This document shows, piece by piece, positions 25,438 through 33,571 of a stretch of DNA of 64,000 nucleotides. Numbering within the stretch: position 1 is the first letter of the stretch; every line of letters begins with the position of its first letter. A program made the translations under genes and the position numbers. Below the pieces are notes generated by a model that worked only from the letters and a program-made list of their open reading frames with translations, had not been told where the DNA came from and did not search any database. Source of the DNA: Lysinibacillus telephonicus (lineage in GTDB: Bacteria; Bacillota; Bacilli; Bacillales_A; Planococcaceae); NCBI RefSeq assembly GCF_003966145.1, contig NZ_RXNR01000004.1:1-64000 (forward strand), written 5' to 3'.

Positions 25438-26370
25438 GTGAGAATTCCGAAGTCATTGAAAAAAGGAGATACGATAGGGCTAATTAGTGCTTCTGGTGCA
25501 ACGCCGAAGGAAGCATTACCAAAAGCTGTTGAGGCAGTTGAAAAGCTAGGTTTTAAAGTTGTAATTGGAGAGACATGCCGTGAAAGATATGGCTATTTAG
25601 CTGGAAAAGATGTACTCCGTGCAAAAGAGGTCAATGACATGTTTCATGATCCAGCAATTGATGGGATTTTTTGCATTCGTGGGGGCTACGGTGCGACAAA
25701 AATATTACCATTACTAGACTATGAAATGATTAGTGAAAATCCAAAGGTATTTACGGGTTATAGTGACGTGACAGCACTTCATATCGCATTTAATCAAAAA
25801 TGTGATTTTGTCACATATCATACACCAATGCCTTCAACGGAATTTATCAAACCGGAGATGGATGAATATTCTTGGTCATCCTTTATAAAAAGTGTAACAA
25901 ATACGGAACAAAAAAATTACTTTCTTGAAAATCCTTCTAAACAACAAATGACAACTTTTGTTGATGGTGAAGCAACCGGTCAGCTTGTAGGAGGTAATTT
26001 ATCTTTAGTAGTGGCATCTCTTGGAACACCCTATGAGATTGATACAAAGGATAAGATTTTATTTTTAGAAGATATTGATGAATACGAACGAAGTATAGAT
26101 CGTATGCTGACACAGCTTAAACTAGCGGGGAAATTAAATGATGCAGTAGGAATTATATTAGGTGCATGGACAAATTGTGGACCACAAAATCCGAATCATC
26201 CAGAGGAAAGTCTCCTCTTACAAACCATTTTTGAAGAGATATTAGCCCCATTAAATATACCAATTTTAATGGATGTCGCTTGTGGACACTGTTTACCAAC
26301 AATGTCGCTACCTTTAGGGAGAATCATTACAATCAATGGTGAATTAAAAACGATTGAGGTAGTTGAGTAG
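25438..26370 (+). CDS. ldcA: Muropeptide L,D-carboxypeptidase, LdcA-like (S66)
   Basis: 310 residues. The S66 catalytic triad is visible: Ser109 in FTGYSDVTALH, Glu in ILFLEDIDEYERSIDRM (about 205) and His in DVACGHCLPTMSLPLG (about 287). LdcA/YkfA removes the terminal D-Ala from tetrapeptides in the cytoplasm; no signal peptide is present. The start is GTG 25438, six bases after the dppF stop, with AGGGGTG in front. In B. subtilis ykfA follows the dpp genes in the same way. It acts on peptides brought in by the transporter or released by the AmiE-like enzyme. Confidence 0.93.
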   Translation: MRIPKSLKKGDTIGLISASGATPKEALPKAVEAVEKLGFKVVIGETCRERYGYLAGKDVLRAKEVNDMFHDPAIDGIFCIRGGYGATKILPLLDYEMISENPKVFTGYSDVTALHIAFNQKCDFVTYHTPMPSTEFIKPEMDEYSWSSFIKSVTNTEQKNYFLENPSKQQMTTFVDGEATGQLVGGNLSLVVASLGTPYEIDTKDKILFLEDIDEYERSIDRMLTQLKLAGKLNDAVGIILGAWTNCGPQNPNHPEESLLLQTIFEEILAPLNIPILMDVACGHCLPTMSLPLGRIITINGELKTIEVVE

Positions 26371-27156
26371 ATGAAAGAGAAAGTTCAAAGATTAATAGAG
26401 GAAGTTCGTTTCGATGTAAAAGTAGTTGTATCAGAAGCGAATTCTAATGAGTTTCTGATTGGGATAGGAATTGATGATGTTTTTCAAAGTGCAAGTCTTA
26501 TCAAAGTACCCATTATGTTAGCCGTACTGGATTATGTTGAAGATAATAATGTTTCACTGAAGCAAGTAATCGCAATTAAAGAAGAAAATGTCGTGGATTT
26601 CAGTATGATTACCGAGCAGGGCTTAAAAAATAGCACAATTTATGATTTATTAGTCGGGATGATTATAACAAGTGATAATACAGCAACAAACGTATTAATT
26701 GACTTCATTGGGATGGACAATCTCAATCAATATTTTAAAAAAATAGGTTTAACGCAAACGATACTTAACCGTAAGATGATGGATTTTGAGCAAGTTAAAA
26801 AAGGACTTGATAATGTTACAACTGCAAGAGATATGTCAGTTCTCTTTCGTCATATCTATCGCCAGGATTTGTTAACTCCAAAAAACTGCGAACTAGCTCT
26901 GAACATTTTAAAAAGACAAAGAATATATGAATCACTAAAAAGATATTTAGTGGATGATGTCACCATTGCACATAAAACAGGTAGTCTCGATACGGTTGAA
27001 CATGATGTAGGAATCGTCTTTAGTCCTCTGAAAGATTATATGATTGGTATTTTTGTTACTAATCATTGTGACAATGAAGAAGCAAAACGATTGATTGGAA
27101 GAATTTCAAAGGTTGTTTATCAACATTTTGTAAAAAAGGATGAGGATTCAAGATGA
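26371..27156 (+). CDS. Cytosolic class A beta-lactamase-fold serine hydrolase
   Basis: 261 residues with the three class A motifs: SLIK (Ser42-Lys45) in VFQSASLIKVPIMLAVLDY, SDN (101-103) in GMIITSDNTATNVLIDF, and KTG (202-204) in IAHKTGSLDTVEHDVG. There is no signal peptide. The region equivalent to the omega loop reads NRKMMDFEQVKKG, and the deacylating Glu of true beta-lactamases is not obvious at the expected spot, so it is probably a peptidase or amidase rather than a resistance enzyme. It starts at the base after the ldcA stop and overlaps the next gene by four bases. This tight coupling points to a role in muropeptide breakdown. Confidence 0.8.
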   Translation: MKEKVQRLIEEVRFDVKVVVSEANSNEFLIGIGIDDVFQSASLIKVPIMLAVLDYVEDNNVSLKQVIAIKEENVVDFSMITEQGLKNSTIYDLLVGMIITSDNTATNVLIDFIGMDNLNQYFKKIGLTQTILNRKMMDFEQVKKGLDNVTTARDMSVLFRHIYRQDLLTPKNCELALNILKRQRIYESLKRYLVDDVTIAHKTGSLDTVEHDVGIVFSPLKDYMIGIFVTNHCDNEEAKRLIGRISKVVYQHFVKKDEDSR

Positions 27157-27968
27157 AGGCCATCGTCAAAAAAATGATTGCAAATTTACATGCCAAACCT
27201 AGTCAAACATCTGAATTGGTGGATGAAGTGTTGTATGGAATGACAGTAGAAATAATCGAAGAAACAAATCATGCCTGGGTATATGTAAAGACACTCTATC
27301 AATATGAAGGATATTGTCAGAAAGATAGTTTGTTAATAGATGATGAAAAAACAGAGTCATGGCTAGAGGAAGCATCATTTGTCATCATTCAAAACTTTGC
27401 GGATGTGTTATGTGAGCCGAAAATTCAGACTGCCAAATTGGCAACGCTAGTGAAGGGTTCTATTGTACGATATCTAGGACCTACAGAGGACAGTAAAGAA
27501 TGGGCACAGATACAATTGGTGACAGGACAAATAGGTTATACGAGAACACAATGGATTCAGCGTAGACTTACGCAAAACATTTTACCAGAGCACAAGTTTC
27601 GAGAGAATGTTGTCCAAACGGCTTTAAGCTATTTATCAACACCTTATCGTTGGGGAGGAAAAACACCTCTTGGGATTGATTGCTCAGGACTTTGCTCAAT
27701 GGCTTATCTACTTAATGGTGTAGTGATCTATCGTGATGCCAAAATAGTTGATGGGTTCCCTATTAAACAAATACCTTTTGAACAAATACAAAAAGGGGAT
27801 TTAATATATTTTCCTGGACATATTGCAATGTACATGGGAGAGGACCTATATGTTCACTCATCACTTGGTGGAAACCAAGTAAGTACGAATAGTTTAAATA
27901 AAGAACATCCCCACTACCGTAATGATTTGGCAACTACTATAATAGCAGTAGGAAGTTTATTTGGATAA
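27153..27968 (+). CDS. ykfC: NlpC/P60 peptidase with SH3 domains, YkfC-like
   Basis: 271 residues: two SH3b-like domains (about 1-62 and 75-138) and a C-terminal NlpC/P60 domain with Cys177 in LGIDCSGLCSMAYL, His224 in YFPGHIAMYMG and His236 in LYVHSSLGGN. This layout and the lack of a signal peptide match B. subtilis YkfC. YkfC is a cytoplasmic endopeptidase that cuts between gamma-D-Glu and diaminopimelate in recycled stem peptides with a free L-Ala. It overlaps the previous gene (ATGA). An epimerase gene (ykfB), found next to ykfC in B. subtilis, is absent here. Confidence 0.9.
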   Translation: MKAIVKKMIANLHAKPSQTSELVDEVLYGMTVEIIEETNHAWVYVKTLYQYEGYCQKDSLLIDDEKTESWLEEASFVIIQNFADVLCEPKIQTAKLATLVKGSIVRYLGPTEDSKEWAQIQLVTGQIGYTRTQWIQRRLTQNILPEHKFRENVVQTALSYLSTPYRWGGKTPLGIDCSGLCSMAYLLNGVVIYRDAKIVDGFPIKQIPFEQIQKGDLIYFPGHIAMYMGEDLYVHSSLGGNQVSTNSLNKEHPHYRNDLATTIIAVGSLFG

Positions 27969-28042
27969 TTCTGTATGTTGCTTTTCGAAAAAACTTTCAA
28001 CTAGCTTCTTAACTTAAAACACTATTTATCGGAGTGATATAC

Positions 28043-28861
28043 GTGCTATCATTGAAGCCAAAGCAAAGAAGCCCACTTAGAATTTTCTTTGGAAAAATTT
28101 ATTTCCGTCTCAAGAGATATATAAAATGGGTGAATGGTAAACAAAAATTTGCGTTAGAAAACCATTCAACTAACTTGGACCATCTTATATTCACACATCG
28201 CTCATTACTCCTTCGTGAATTGAAAGATGTAGATATGTGGATGCAGCATAATAAGGTGAAGAATCTAAAAATCGCTGTAAAAAAGTTAAATAGAGTCGTC
28301 ATTAAGCCTGGAGAAACCTTTTCCTATTGGCGGTTGCTAGGGAATACAACAAAGAGAAAAGGTTATGTAGATGGAATGGTACTATTCTATGGACAGGTCA
28401 AAAAAGGTACAGGCGGGGGATTGTGCCAATTATCCAATTTAATTTATTGGATGACTTTGCACACGCCATTAACAGTTACGGAAAGACATCGCCATAGCTA
28501 TGATGTCTTTCCAGATTCTAAAAGAACTCAGCCATTTGGCAGCGGGGCAACCTGCGCTTACAACTATCTTGACCTGCAGATTAAAAATGAAACAAATAAT
28601 ACGTACCAGTTAGTAGTCTATTTAACAGATTCTCATTTAGTGGGAGAGTGGCGGTCAGATGCTTTAGCGATTAGAAATTATGAAGTATATGAAAAGGAAC
28701 ATTGGATAACTCACGAGTATTGGGGAGGCTACGTAAGACATAATAAAATCCATCGCAAAGTATTTAACATAGATAAAATACAAATTGGTGATGAATATAT
28801 TACCGAAAATCATGCCATTATGATGTACGAACCATTTTTGGAAGTAACAAAATCTTTGTAA
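28043..28861 (+). CDS. VanW family protein
   Basis: About 272 residues. GTG 28043 lies 8 bases after GGAGTGA; an upstream GTG at 28034 overlaps the ribosome site. The VanW signature is complete: KPGETFSYWRLLGNTTKRKG (about 93-112), KKGTGGGLCQLSNLIYW (about 126-142), ERHRHSYDVFPD and GSGATCAYNYLDLQIKN (about 168-184). The basic N-terminus (SLKPKQRSPLRIFFGKIYFR) has no clear membrane anchor. VanW proteins occur in some glycopeptide resistance operons, but their biochemical role is not known. It is the last gene before a strong terminator, 75 bases after ykfC, so it may belong to the salvage cluster. Confidence 0.85.
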   Translation: MLSLKPKQRSPLRIFFGKIYFRLKRYIKWVNGKQKFALENHSTNLDHLIFTHRSLLLRELKDVDMWMQHNKVKNLKIAVKKLNRVVIKPGETFSYWRLLGNTTKRKGYVDGMVLFYGQVKKGTGGGLCQLSNLIYWMTLHTPLTVTERHRHSYDVFPDSKRTQPFGSGATCAYNYLDLQIKNETNNTYQLVVYLTDSHLVGEWRSDALAIRNYEVYEKEHWITHEYWGGYVRHNKIHRKVFNIDKIQIGDEYITENHAIMMYEPFLEVTKSL

Positions 28862-28908
28862 ATGATGAAACACTTTATTCCAAAGTGCTAAAAACCTAAA
28901 GAACTTAT

Positions 28909-28946
28909 AAAAGGAACTTAGAATTTAATCCAAGTTCCTTTTTAAA
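28909..28946 (+). terminator. Terminator at the end of the salvage cluster
   Basis: AAAAGGAACTT (28909-28919) pairs perfectly with AAGTTCCTTTT (28932-28942). Confidence 0.85.
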
Positions 28947-29032
28947 GTGAGTGTAATCAACGTTGTTGTGTTTTATGATTTATCTATTAAATGTTTCGTA
29001 TCAAACTGCTTATCTTATTCTTCTTCATTTTA

Positions 29033-31195
29033 TTATTGTTTGTTTTGTTCTTGTGGTTCACCCCTTTGAGGAAGTTCTACCCCAAGTTCCTCCATCTGTG
29101 CTTGAGCTTCTTCTTGAGTGATGACTCCGCTTCGTTCCTGTTCCATAATGCTTTGGACTTTTTGTCTAGTTTCTTCATCTAAATTTGAGAACATATCGCC
29201 TCGATTTCCTCCTGCACCACCAGGTCCGCCCATTCCACCATGACCTGTATTTGCTTCTGTTACTCCTGTTTCATTTAGCCATGTAACGGTATCGGAAACC
29301 GTAAAGTCCACTACACTTGTTCCGCCTTGATAGTCTCCATCTGAAAATAATCCATTGCTTTCAGACCCCGTCGCTGTCCCTCCTGAGTAAAGAGTGTAAG
29401 ATGCATCTTTAGTCAAAAGTGGTGAACTTATTACGACTGATTGATAGTCTTTATCAGGTGCAAAGGTTATAACTGTGTTTCCTTCGCTATCTTCAAGATG
29501 TAGGAGTGTTCCAGCCGTTTGTGTTTCAGGATAAGTCATCATTATAGTGTTTTGTGTGGATTCTTCAGACGTTGCCATTGCCATTCCGGAGCTGCCAGAG
29601 GCAATAAGCAAGCCCCCACTAATTTCAAAATTTTGATCATAGTCTAAAGAACCATTGTTATTATTAGTAGGTCCATTTACGATAACAGTTCCGTCCGTCA
29701 TTGAGATTGAACCATTTGAGTCGAGTCCATCGCCAGTGGCATTTACATAAACAAAGCCTCCATTAATAGAAAGCAAGTTCTCTTCGGTATTTTCAGTCGC
29801 AGCAAAGTCCCTGCCTGAACTGTCGTTTCCTCCACCAACGTTAATGCCGTCATCTACCGCATTAACATGAATTTCTCCATCGGCTATTGTGATGGTTTTA
29901 CTTTCTATACCTTCATAACTCTTCGTAACATTGATACTGCCACCTTTTGTTAAAATAGATGTATCAGCATGAATTCCATCATCACCGGTAGCCACTTTTA
30001 AATCGCCTCCGGTAATAGTTATCGAGTTGTTGCTGTGAACAGCATCATCTAAGGAATCAATAGTGAAACTTCCTCCGCCGATTGCTACTTCTACCGAAGC
30101 TTTCAGTCCTTTTGTACTTCCAGTTACTTCTTCCGTTTCTGCTGCTGTTTCTGTTTCAGTTTGTGTTTCGGGGCTGGTAGCAGCTGCATTTAGATCTGCC
30201 TCAGCAGGTGGTGTCATTTCGCTTGATGGCATTCCTCCAGGCGGTGCCATTCTATTGTTTTCATTTGTTTCGATAGTTTCTGGGCTTCCACCACCGGATG
30301 TAATAGCGAATTCTCCGTCTGCAATTAACAGTGAAGTTTCTGCCTGAATTCCGTCATTTGCTGATTCAATGTCAAATTTACCGCCTTCAATTGCGATAAG
30401 AGCTTTTGAAGAATCTTTGTCATTTGTGGATTTTATCCCATCTCCACCAGCTTTTATAGTGATATTTCCATCTTTAACTGCAACGAGGTCACGGCCCATT
30501 AAGCCATCATCCACCGCATCAATTTGAATTGTTCCACCAGTTATTCTTAATTCATCTTTGGAAGCTATTCCATTATTATAATTACCGTTTACGATCAATG
30601 TTCCACTACCATTAATCGTCAAATTGTCTTTACTGAACAAGGCGGCATTGGGCTCATCATCATCTGAATTCTCATACACATATTTTTCCCCATCAGTTAA
30701 TACGTTTTTCGTTCCTTCTTCTAGAGAAACAATTGTTTTTTCTGCATTTTCTATATAGATAGGAGCATACGTCGAAGAATTAATTTCCACTCCATTAAGG
30801 ATAAGTTGAACAGTTTCTTCATCTTCAGCATTAACATGAATTTGTCCATCATTCAGCTTTCCGCTAATTTCATAAACCCCAGAAGTCCGAATTGTGATAG
30901 TACTTCCATCAATAACGACTCCTCCGTCTCCTTCATAAGTTGCACTGTCTCCATTAAGCTTAATAGAAGTTGCATTATCCCATTCACTATAAAAGTCCTC
31001 ATCGGAATAAGCTACTTTCTCGCTTATAACACTCGCTACTTCCTGATTGCCGATAGTACTTAAGCTTTCTGCATTGGCTACTGCTGGATTACTAGTAGAG
31101 TCAACATCTTCTGTATTATTGCTGCAACCAAATAATAGCCCAGTGCACATAAGAGGTGCAGCTACTTTAAAAAGTTTTGATTTTTGTTTTTTCAT
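29033..31195 (-). CDS. DUF4353 beta-helix lipoprotein (Cthe_2159-like)
   Basis: 720 residues with a lipoprotein signal (LMCTGLLFGC, Cys near 24). A carbohydrate-binding-like N-terminal part (about 75-165) contains GVYEISGKLNDGQIHVNAED. It leads into a right-handed beta-helix made of turns that repeat a DDGI-type corner: DDGLMG, GDGIKS, NDGIQA, DDAVHS, DDGIHA, YEGIES, DDGINV, GDGLDS. A Thr/Glu/Pro-rich insert (about 305-365) interrupts the helix. The C-terminus is Gly-rich, then charged. Clostridial Cthe_2159 of this family binds calcium and plant polysaccharides. The gene faces away from the two-component system; its promoter carries the same 11-bp tandem repeat as the VTC gene. ATG 31195 follows AAAGGAG. 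Confidence 0.88.
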   Translation of the reverse strand: MKKQKSKLFKVAAPLMCTGLLFGCSNNTEDVDSTSNPAVANAESLSTIGNQEVASVISEKVAYSDEDFYSEWDNATSIKLNGDSATYEGDGGVVIDGSTITIRTSGVYEISGKLNDGQIHVNAEDEETVQLILNGVEINSSTYAPIYIENAEKTIVSLEEGTKNVLTDGEKYVYENSDDDEPNAALFSKDNLTINGSGTLIVNGNYNNGIASKDELRITGGTIQIDAVDDGLMGRDLVAVKDGNITIKAGGDGIKSTNDKDSSKALIAIEGGKFDIESANDGIQAETSLLIADGEFAITSGGGSPETIETNENNRMAPPGGMPSSEMTPPAEADLNAAATSPETQTETETAAETEEVTGSTKGLKASVEVAIGGGSFTIDSLDDAVHSNNSITITGGDLKVATGDDGIHADTSILTKGGSINVTKSYEGIESKTITIADGEIHVNAVDDGINVGGGNDSSGRDFAATENTEENLLSINGGFVYVNATGDGLDSNGSISMTDGTVIVNGPTNNNNGSLDYDQNFEISGGLLIASGSSGMAMATSEESTQNTIMMTYPETQTAGTLLHLEDSEGNTVITFAPDKDYQSVVISSPLLTKDASYTLYSGGTATGSESNGLFSDGDYQGGTSVVDFTVSDTVTWLNETGVTEANTGHGGMGGPGGAGGNRGDMFSNLDEETRQKVQSIMEQERSGVITQEEAQAQMEELGVELPQRGEPQEQNKQ

Positions 31196-31255
31196 AAATG
31201 TGTCTCCTTTATGTTCATTTTACCTTTTTGAAAGATAAGTTTCTTATGAGACCCA

Positions 31256-31287
31256 TTATTAAGGATCAACCTTAAACAAACCTTAAA
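31256..31287 (-). promoter_or_regulatory. Tandem 11-bp repeat and -10 box before the DUF4353 gene
   Basis: On the - strand TTTAAGGTTTG (31287-31277) is followed directly by TTTAAGGTTGA (31276-31266), then four bases and TAATAAT. The same arrangement, with the same four-base gap before TAATAATG, precedes the VTC gene (33502-33535). Direct repeats of 11 bp near -35 are typical of OmpR/PhoB-type response regulator sites. Confidence 0.8.
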
Positions 31288-31400
31288 ATCAATTTCGCTT
31301 TAGCTAACCAGCGTCCGAATTTCGGACTCGTGTTTGGGCCAATATGGTGTTGGTCAGTTCATTCAGCAGGGCTTGGTCCCAATTAATGAAAAAAGAAAAG

Positions 31401-31429
31401 TTTGCATTTATTGTAAATGGTCCTATAAT
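31401..31429 (+). promoter_or_regulatory. SigA promoter of the two-component system
   Basis: TTTGCA (31401-31406), 17 bp, then TATAAT (31424-31429), about 41 bases upstream of the response regulator start. It lacks the TTTAAGG repeat. Confidence 0.75.
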
Positions 31430-31470
31430 CAAACGTAGCAAATTAATTAGACAAAAAGGGAGATCGGTTT

Positions 31471-32157
31471 ATGAAGTTATTAATTATTGAGGATGACAAA
31501 TATCTCTCTGATTCAATATGTGAAACAACAAAAGAATTGTTTCAAGCAGAGCAGGCATTCGATGGAGAAGAAGGGTTGTTTCTTGCAGAACAAAATATCT
31601 TTGATGTCATTATATTAGATATTATGCTGCCAGCTATGAACGGATATGAAGTATTGAAAAGCTTAAGGAAGCAAAATATAATGACCCCAGTAATTATGCT
31701 GACAGCAAAAGATGGGATTGATGACAAGATTCAAGGGTTTAAAGTTGGTGCCGACGACTATTTGGTCAAGCCCTTTCACCGAGAGGAATTGTTGCTGAGA
31801 CTTGAGGCGATGGTCAGAAGGAATGGAGGATTATTAAAGGAGAATGTCATTACTTTTAAGGAAATTAAATTGAATATTAAAAACAAAACGGCTGAGATTA
31901 ATGGGGAAATTCTTAAACTGAACGGCAAGCAATTCGATTTGCTGGAGTACTTGATTAATAATAAAAATACGATTTTAACAAAAGAACAAATTTTTGATAG
32001 AATATGGGGATTTGAGTCAGACACTTCAACAACGGTAGTAGAAGTGTATGCAAGCAATTTAAGGAAAAATCTTAAAAAGCATGGTTACGACCAATATATC
32101 AAGACGTTCCGTGGGCTAGGGTATATGCTGACGGATAGCGGTGAAGAAGATGTTTAA
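31471..32157 (+). CDS. OmpR/PhoB-type response regulator
   Basis: 228 residues. The receiver domain (1-118) has the acidic pair in IIEDDKYL, the phosphorylated Asp50 in VIILDIMLPAMNGYEVL and Lys in VIMLTAKDGIDD (about 76-87). The C-terminal winged helix (about 128-223) ends with TTVVEVYASNLRKNLKKHGY and TFRGLGYML. ATG 31471 follows AAAGGGAGA. It overlaps the kinase gene by eight bases. It is placed between the DUF4353 gene and the VTC/DUF4956 genes, both preceded by the 11-bp tandem repeat, and is the likely protein that binds there. Confidence 0.95.
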   Translation: MKLLIIEDDKYLSDSICETTKELFQAEQAFDGEEGLFLAEQNIFDVIILDIMLPAMNGYEVLKSLRKQNIMTPVIMLTAKDGIDDKIQGFKVGADDYLVKPFHREELLLRLEAMVRRNGGLLKENVITFKEIKLNIKNKTAEINGEILKLNGKQFDLLEYLINNKNTILTKEQIFDRIWGFESDTSTTVVEVYASNLRKNLKKHGYDQYIKTFRGLGYMLTDSGEEDV

Positions 32158-33457
32158 TAAATCCATTTTCACGAAACAGCAACTGAAATTTATGCTCCTT
32201 AATTTAATTGCTTTTTCAGTAATTTTTACGATTTTTAGCATCATTATTTTCGGTCAAGTACAAAGAACGCTATATTCCCATGCAGATGAGGAGCTTTTAT
32301 TATTTAAAGAGAGATTAACTAACAATATGTTTGATAATGAAGCGGCTGGATTTAGGCCACAACTAGGAAATGAAGGTCAAAATAAAGTATTTCCTCCCAA
32401 AGATAAAAAAGAAAATCCAAATCCTAGGATTACCGTTATTCATTGGGGCTATGGTGGGAAAATTGTAAATAAAGATGAAATTGGAACCTTATTCTACGAA
32501 AATTATCTTCAGGATTATCAGCTTGATAAAACTAAGATAGACGAAATTACGACGACAACTATTAATGATCTGTACGATTTCCGATATATTCTATTTAAAG
32601 ATACTAATAATCAGGATGATATAGCTTATACACAGCTTTTAATTAATGTGGATGCAGAACAAACAATTATCTCAAATTTTGAAAGGCTAGTTATTATTTG
32701 TTCCATCATTTTTACTATTCTTTCGATTTCGGCTAGCTTTATTTTATCTAAAAAAATGATGAAGCCGATTATTCAATCATGGAATAAGCAGGCAGAGTTT
32801 GTTGAAAATGCTTCACATGAGCTAAGAACACCGTTAACCATTATTCAAAATAAACTAGAGCTGCTTCTTACATCACCGAATGAAAGAATTGCCGATAAAT
32901 TTGAAAATATTGCTTTGAGCCTTTCCGAAACACGGCGACTATCAAAACTTACATCAGACTTATTAACACTTGCTAGAGCAGATTCATCTGAAACAGAGCT
33001 TACTCTTCAAACTGTTGATGTCGACGCATTTGTGAGGAAAGTATGTGCACCTTATCAGGAAATTGCCGAGTCACAAGAAAAGCATTTTTGGCTAAATTTA
33101 AAGTGTCCAATCAATATAAAAGTAGATGAAACCCGTTTTCATCAATTGCTGGTCATTTTGCTTGATAATGCTTTAAAATACACCAGTGAAAGTGACAGTA
33201 TTGGTGTGAAAACATATGTAGATGACCATAAGGCTGTGATAGAGGTTACAGATACGGGAATCGGAATCAAAGAGAAAAATCTCCCGTATATTTTTGACCG
33301 TTTTTACCGCGAGGATAAAGCAAGATCCAGAGAAACGGGTGGTGTAGGTTTAGGATTATCGATTGCCCAATGGATAGTTGAAAAACATAAAGGGTCGATA
33401 AAAGCAGTAAAAAATAAAAATAAAGGAACGACTTTTATTATTAAGCTTCAAAAGTAA
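32150..33457 (+). CDS. Sensor histidine kinase
   Basis: About 435 residues from ATG 32150, which GGTGAAGAAG precedes; GTG 32141 is an alternative. Two membrane segments (about 11-34 and 180-203) enclose an extracellular sensor of about 145 residues without a recognised fold. The HisKA box is ENASHELRTPLTIIQNKLEL (about 223-242); N, G1 and G2 boxes of the ATPase follow: ILLDNALKYT, VTDTGIGIKEKNLPYIFDRF and ETGGVGLGLSIAQWIVEKHK. There is no HAMP domain. It pairs with the response regulator upstream; the signal is unknown. Confidence 0.94.
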   Translation: MFNKSIFTKQQLKFMLLNLIAFSVIFTIFSIIIFGQVQRTLYSHADEELLLFKERLTNNMFDNEAAGFRPQLGNEGQNKVFPPKDKKENPNPRITVIHWGYGGKIVNKDEIGTLFYENYLQDYQLDKTKIDEITTTTINDLYDFRYILFKDTNNQDDIAYTQLLINVDAEQTIISNFERLVIICSIIFTILSISASFILSKKMMKPIIQSWNKQAEFVENASHELRTPLTIIQNKLELLLTSPNERIADKFENIALSLSETRRLSKLTSDLLTLARADSSETELTLQTVDVDAFVRKVCAPYQEIAESQEKHFWLNLKCPINIKVDETRFHQLLVILLDNALKYTSESDSIGVKTYVDDHKAVIEVTDTGIGIKEKNLPYIFDRFYREDKARSRETGGVGLGLSIAQWIVEKHKGSIKAVKNKNKGTTFIIKLQK

Positions 33458-33460
33458 GTG

Positions 33461-33488
33461 AGATCACAAATTTGTGGTCTTTTTTTAT
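33461..33488 (+). terminator. Terminator after the two-component system
   Basis: AGATCACAAA/TTTGTGGTCT (33461-33480) is a 10-bp stem with a minimal loop and one G-T pair, followed by seven T. It separates the two-component genes from the promoter of the VTC gene. Confidence 0.8.
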
Positions 33489-33501
33489 TTTCCTAAGTTA
33501 T

Positions 33502-33535
33502 TTTAAGGTTTGTTTAAGGTTTGTTTTTAATAATG
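33502..33535 (+). promoter_or_regulatory. Tandem 11-bp repeat and -10 box before the VTC gene
   Basis: TTTAAGGTTTG (33502-33512) is repeated exactly at 33513-33523, then come TTTT and TAATAATG (33528-33535). The spacing is identical to the element upstream of the DUF4353 gene on the opposite strand. Confidence 0.82.
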
Positions 33536-33571
33536 TTATTCGTAAACAATACAGCAAAGGAGAAAGATGAC

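Noticed and set aside
26371-27156. Beta-lactam resistance gene
   Set aside because: There is no signal peptide, the usual deacylating Glu is not evident, and the gene is coupled to muropeptide peptidases.
28034-28861. Vancomycin resistance locus
   Set aside because: Only a VanW protein is present; no VanH, VanA/B-type ligase, VanX or VanRS genes are in the window.
30063-30347. Open + strand frame inside the DUF4353 gene
   Set aside because: It mirrors the Thr/Glu/Pro-rich insert of a well supported gene and has no ribosome site.
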